From the NCBI GenBank assembly GCA_934502905.1, contig CAKSVK010000190.1, positions 1 through 6,252 on the forward strand: a stretch of 6,252 bases of DNA, read 5' to 3'. This document shows positions 5,982-6,252 of the stretch, one piece after another (positions within the stretch are counted from its first letter, which is position 1; the number at the start of each line of letters is the position of its first letter). The DNA comes from an uncultured Chitinophagaceae bacterium (lineage in GTDB: Bacteria > Bacteroidota > Bacteroidia > Chitinophagales > Chitinophagaceae). The notes under the pieces were generated by a model that made no database searches, was not told where the DNA came from, and was given only the letters and a program-made list of their open reading frames with translations. The translations under genes were made by a program, and so were the position numbers.

Positions 5982-5999
5982 ATACGTGGAGACACGTAT
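5982..5999. repeat. Perfect hairpin with GNRA-type loop
   Basis: ATACGTG (5982-5988) and CACGTAT (5993-5999) form a 7-bp stem closed by GAGA, which fits the GNRA tetraloop rule on the plus strand. It stands just upstream of the larger multi-branched structure and may belong to the same repeat or RNA. No U-run follows, so it is not an intrinsic terminator for uxaA. Confidence 0.45.
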
Positions 6000-6004
6000 C
6001 GCAG

Positions 6005-6137
6005 CAATGGAGGGTACCTGGTTGTGCATCTGCACGAAAGCTGTTGAGATCGCCGTCGGAGACGGCTGGAATATAGGACAGCCGGAGTTTGGAAACTCCG
6101 GACAGCAGGTATTAACCAGGACGGTTTCACCTCCTTG
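6005..6137 (+). ncRNA. Candidate multi-branched structured RNA or REP cluster
   Basis: Six complementary segments nest without conflict. The outer stem is CAA plus GGAGG (6005-6013, one bulge) with CCTCC plus TTG (6130-6137). Inside it CCTGGTT (6017-6023) pairs with AACCAGG (6114-6120). Inside that are a GTGC/GCAC hairpin (6024-6035) and a GCTGT/ACAGC stem (6040-6044 with 6102-6106), which encloses two strong hairpins at 6052-6066 and 6082-6101. The set forms a branched fold on either strand; the plus strand is chosen because uxaA is transcribed that way. I do not recognise an Rfam family in it. It may be a 3'-UTR or independent RNA, or a folded REP/BIME repeat. No gene function is claimed. 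Confidence 0.35.
6052..6101. repeat. Pair of REP-like palindromes
   Basis: GCCGTC-GGA-GACGGC (6052-6066) and CCGGAGTTT-GG-AAACTCCGG (6082-6101) are GC-rich, nearly gapless palindromes 15 bases apart in non-coding DNA. The second is flanked by direct copies of GGACAGC that overlap its arms (6076-6082 and 6100-6106). Paired palindromes like these are typical of repetitive extragenic palindromic elements mobilised by RAYT (IS200-like) transposases. No such transposase is in the window, so the identification is inferred from form alone. Confidence 0.5.
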
Positions 6138-6252
6138 AAAAGAGGGATTTCTCTATAAGGAGATCATGTCCTTTGTAATTGATTATTTACCCCATTAATT
6201 GGGTACCCTGATACAACTGGCCAAATACTTATTCGTTTGAGCGGGGTATTGA
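6138..6252. other. Terminal intergenic stretch without a gene
   Basis: No ORF of credible length starts or ends here on either strand. The plus frame from ATG 6168 stops after ten codons. Only small inverted repeats are visible: AGAG/CTCT (6141-6154), AAGGA/TCCTT around a 7-base loop (6157-6173) and TACCC/GGGTA (6188-6205). None has a terminator-like U-run. They may be the tail of the repeat-rich block upstream. Confidence 0.3.

Noticed and set aside
5902..6138. 78-codon plus-strand ORF and the opposing minus-strand ORF in the same stretch
   Set aside because: Both are read through palindromes and repeats, have unnatural composition and lack any family resemblance; the DNA structure explains the open frames better.
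5797..6252. Intrinsic terminator for uxaA
   Set aside because: Several hairpins are present but none is followed by a T-run on the plus strand; termination may be elsewhere or Rho-dependent.

Overview
The window looks like a chromosome segment from a Bacteroidota bacterium, probably near the Chitinophagaceae or Sphingobacteriia. This rests on three protein families whose wording is typical of that phylum: a tyrosine recombinase with the YVARHTF and LGH...TTENYL boxes, a DUF6922-like protein ending in CYTRKQS..HW, and a 547-residue altronate dehydratase. Shine-Dalgarno sequences are weak or absent before most starts, which also fits. The genus is inference.

Bases 1 to about 3775 read as the integrase-proximal end of an integrated element. 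All four genes there lie on the minus strand. From right to left they are a site-specific integrase (3584-2172), a small DUF6922-like protein (2099-1749), an AbiEii/AbiGii-type nucleotidyltransferase toxin that overlaps it by 43 bases (1791-1099), and an unrecognised 294-residue helical protein (967-83). The DUF6922-like/AbiEii pair is best read as a toxin-antitoxin or abortive-infection module carried by the element. A 19-codon plus-strand ORF at the left edge may be the stump of another gene.

Bases 3776-3817 match the 3' part of a tRNA, from the anticodon loop through the T arm and 3' acceptor strand to the discriminator base. The loop suggests tRNA-Arg(ACG). No 5' half lies upstream, but a strong intrinsic terminator follows. 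This is the layout expected when an element integrates into a tRNA gene and displaces the original 3' end. It places the element/chromosome boundary near 3776 and predicts an intact tRNA-Arg to the left of the window. Between integrase and boundary sit a perfect tandem pair of 11-bp repeats and a 14-bp hairpin, plausible recombinase or accessory-factor sites.

Bases 3818-6252 are taken to be host chromosome. A 280-bp leader with inverted repeats precedes uxaA (4153-5796, plus strand), which encodes altronate dehydratase of the galacturonate/pectin pathway. After uxaA, 456 bases hold no convincing gene. They contain a degraded GCAAAG-type interspersed inverted repeat, a perfect 7-bp hairpin with a GNRA-type loop, and a fully nested multi-branched set of complementary segments (6005-6137) that includes two REP-like palindromes. 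This is either a REP/BIME-type repeat cluster or a structured RNA.

The most notable points are the tRNA attachment scar, the overlapping DUF6922-like/AbiEii pair, the integrase lacking an obvious first catalytic arginine, and the multi-branched structure downstream of uxaA.
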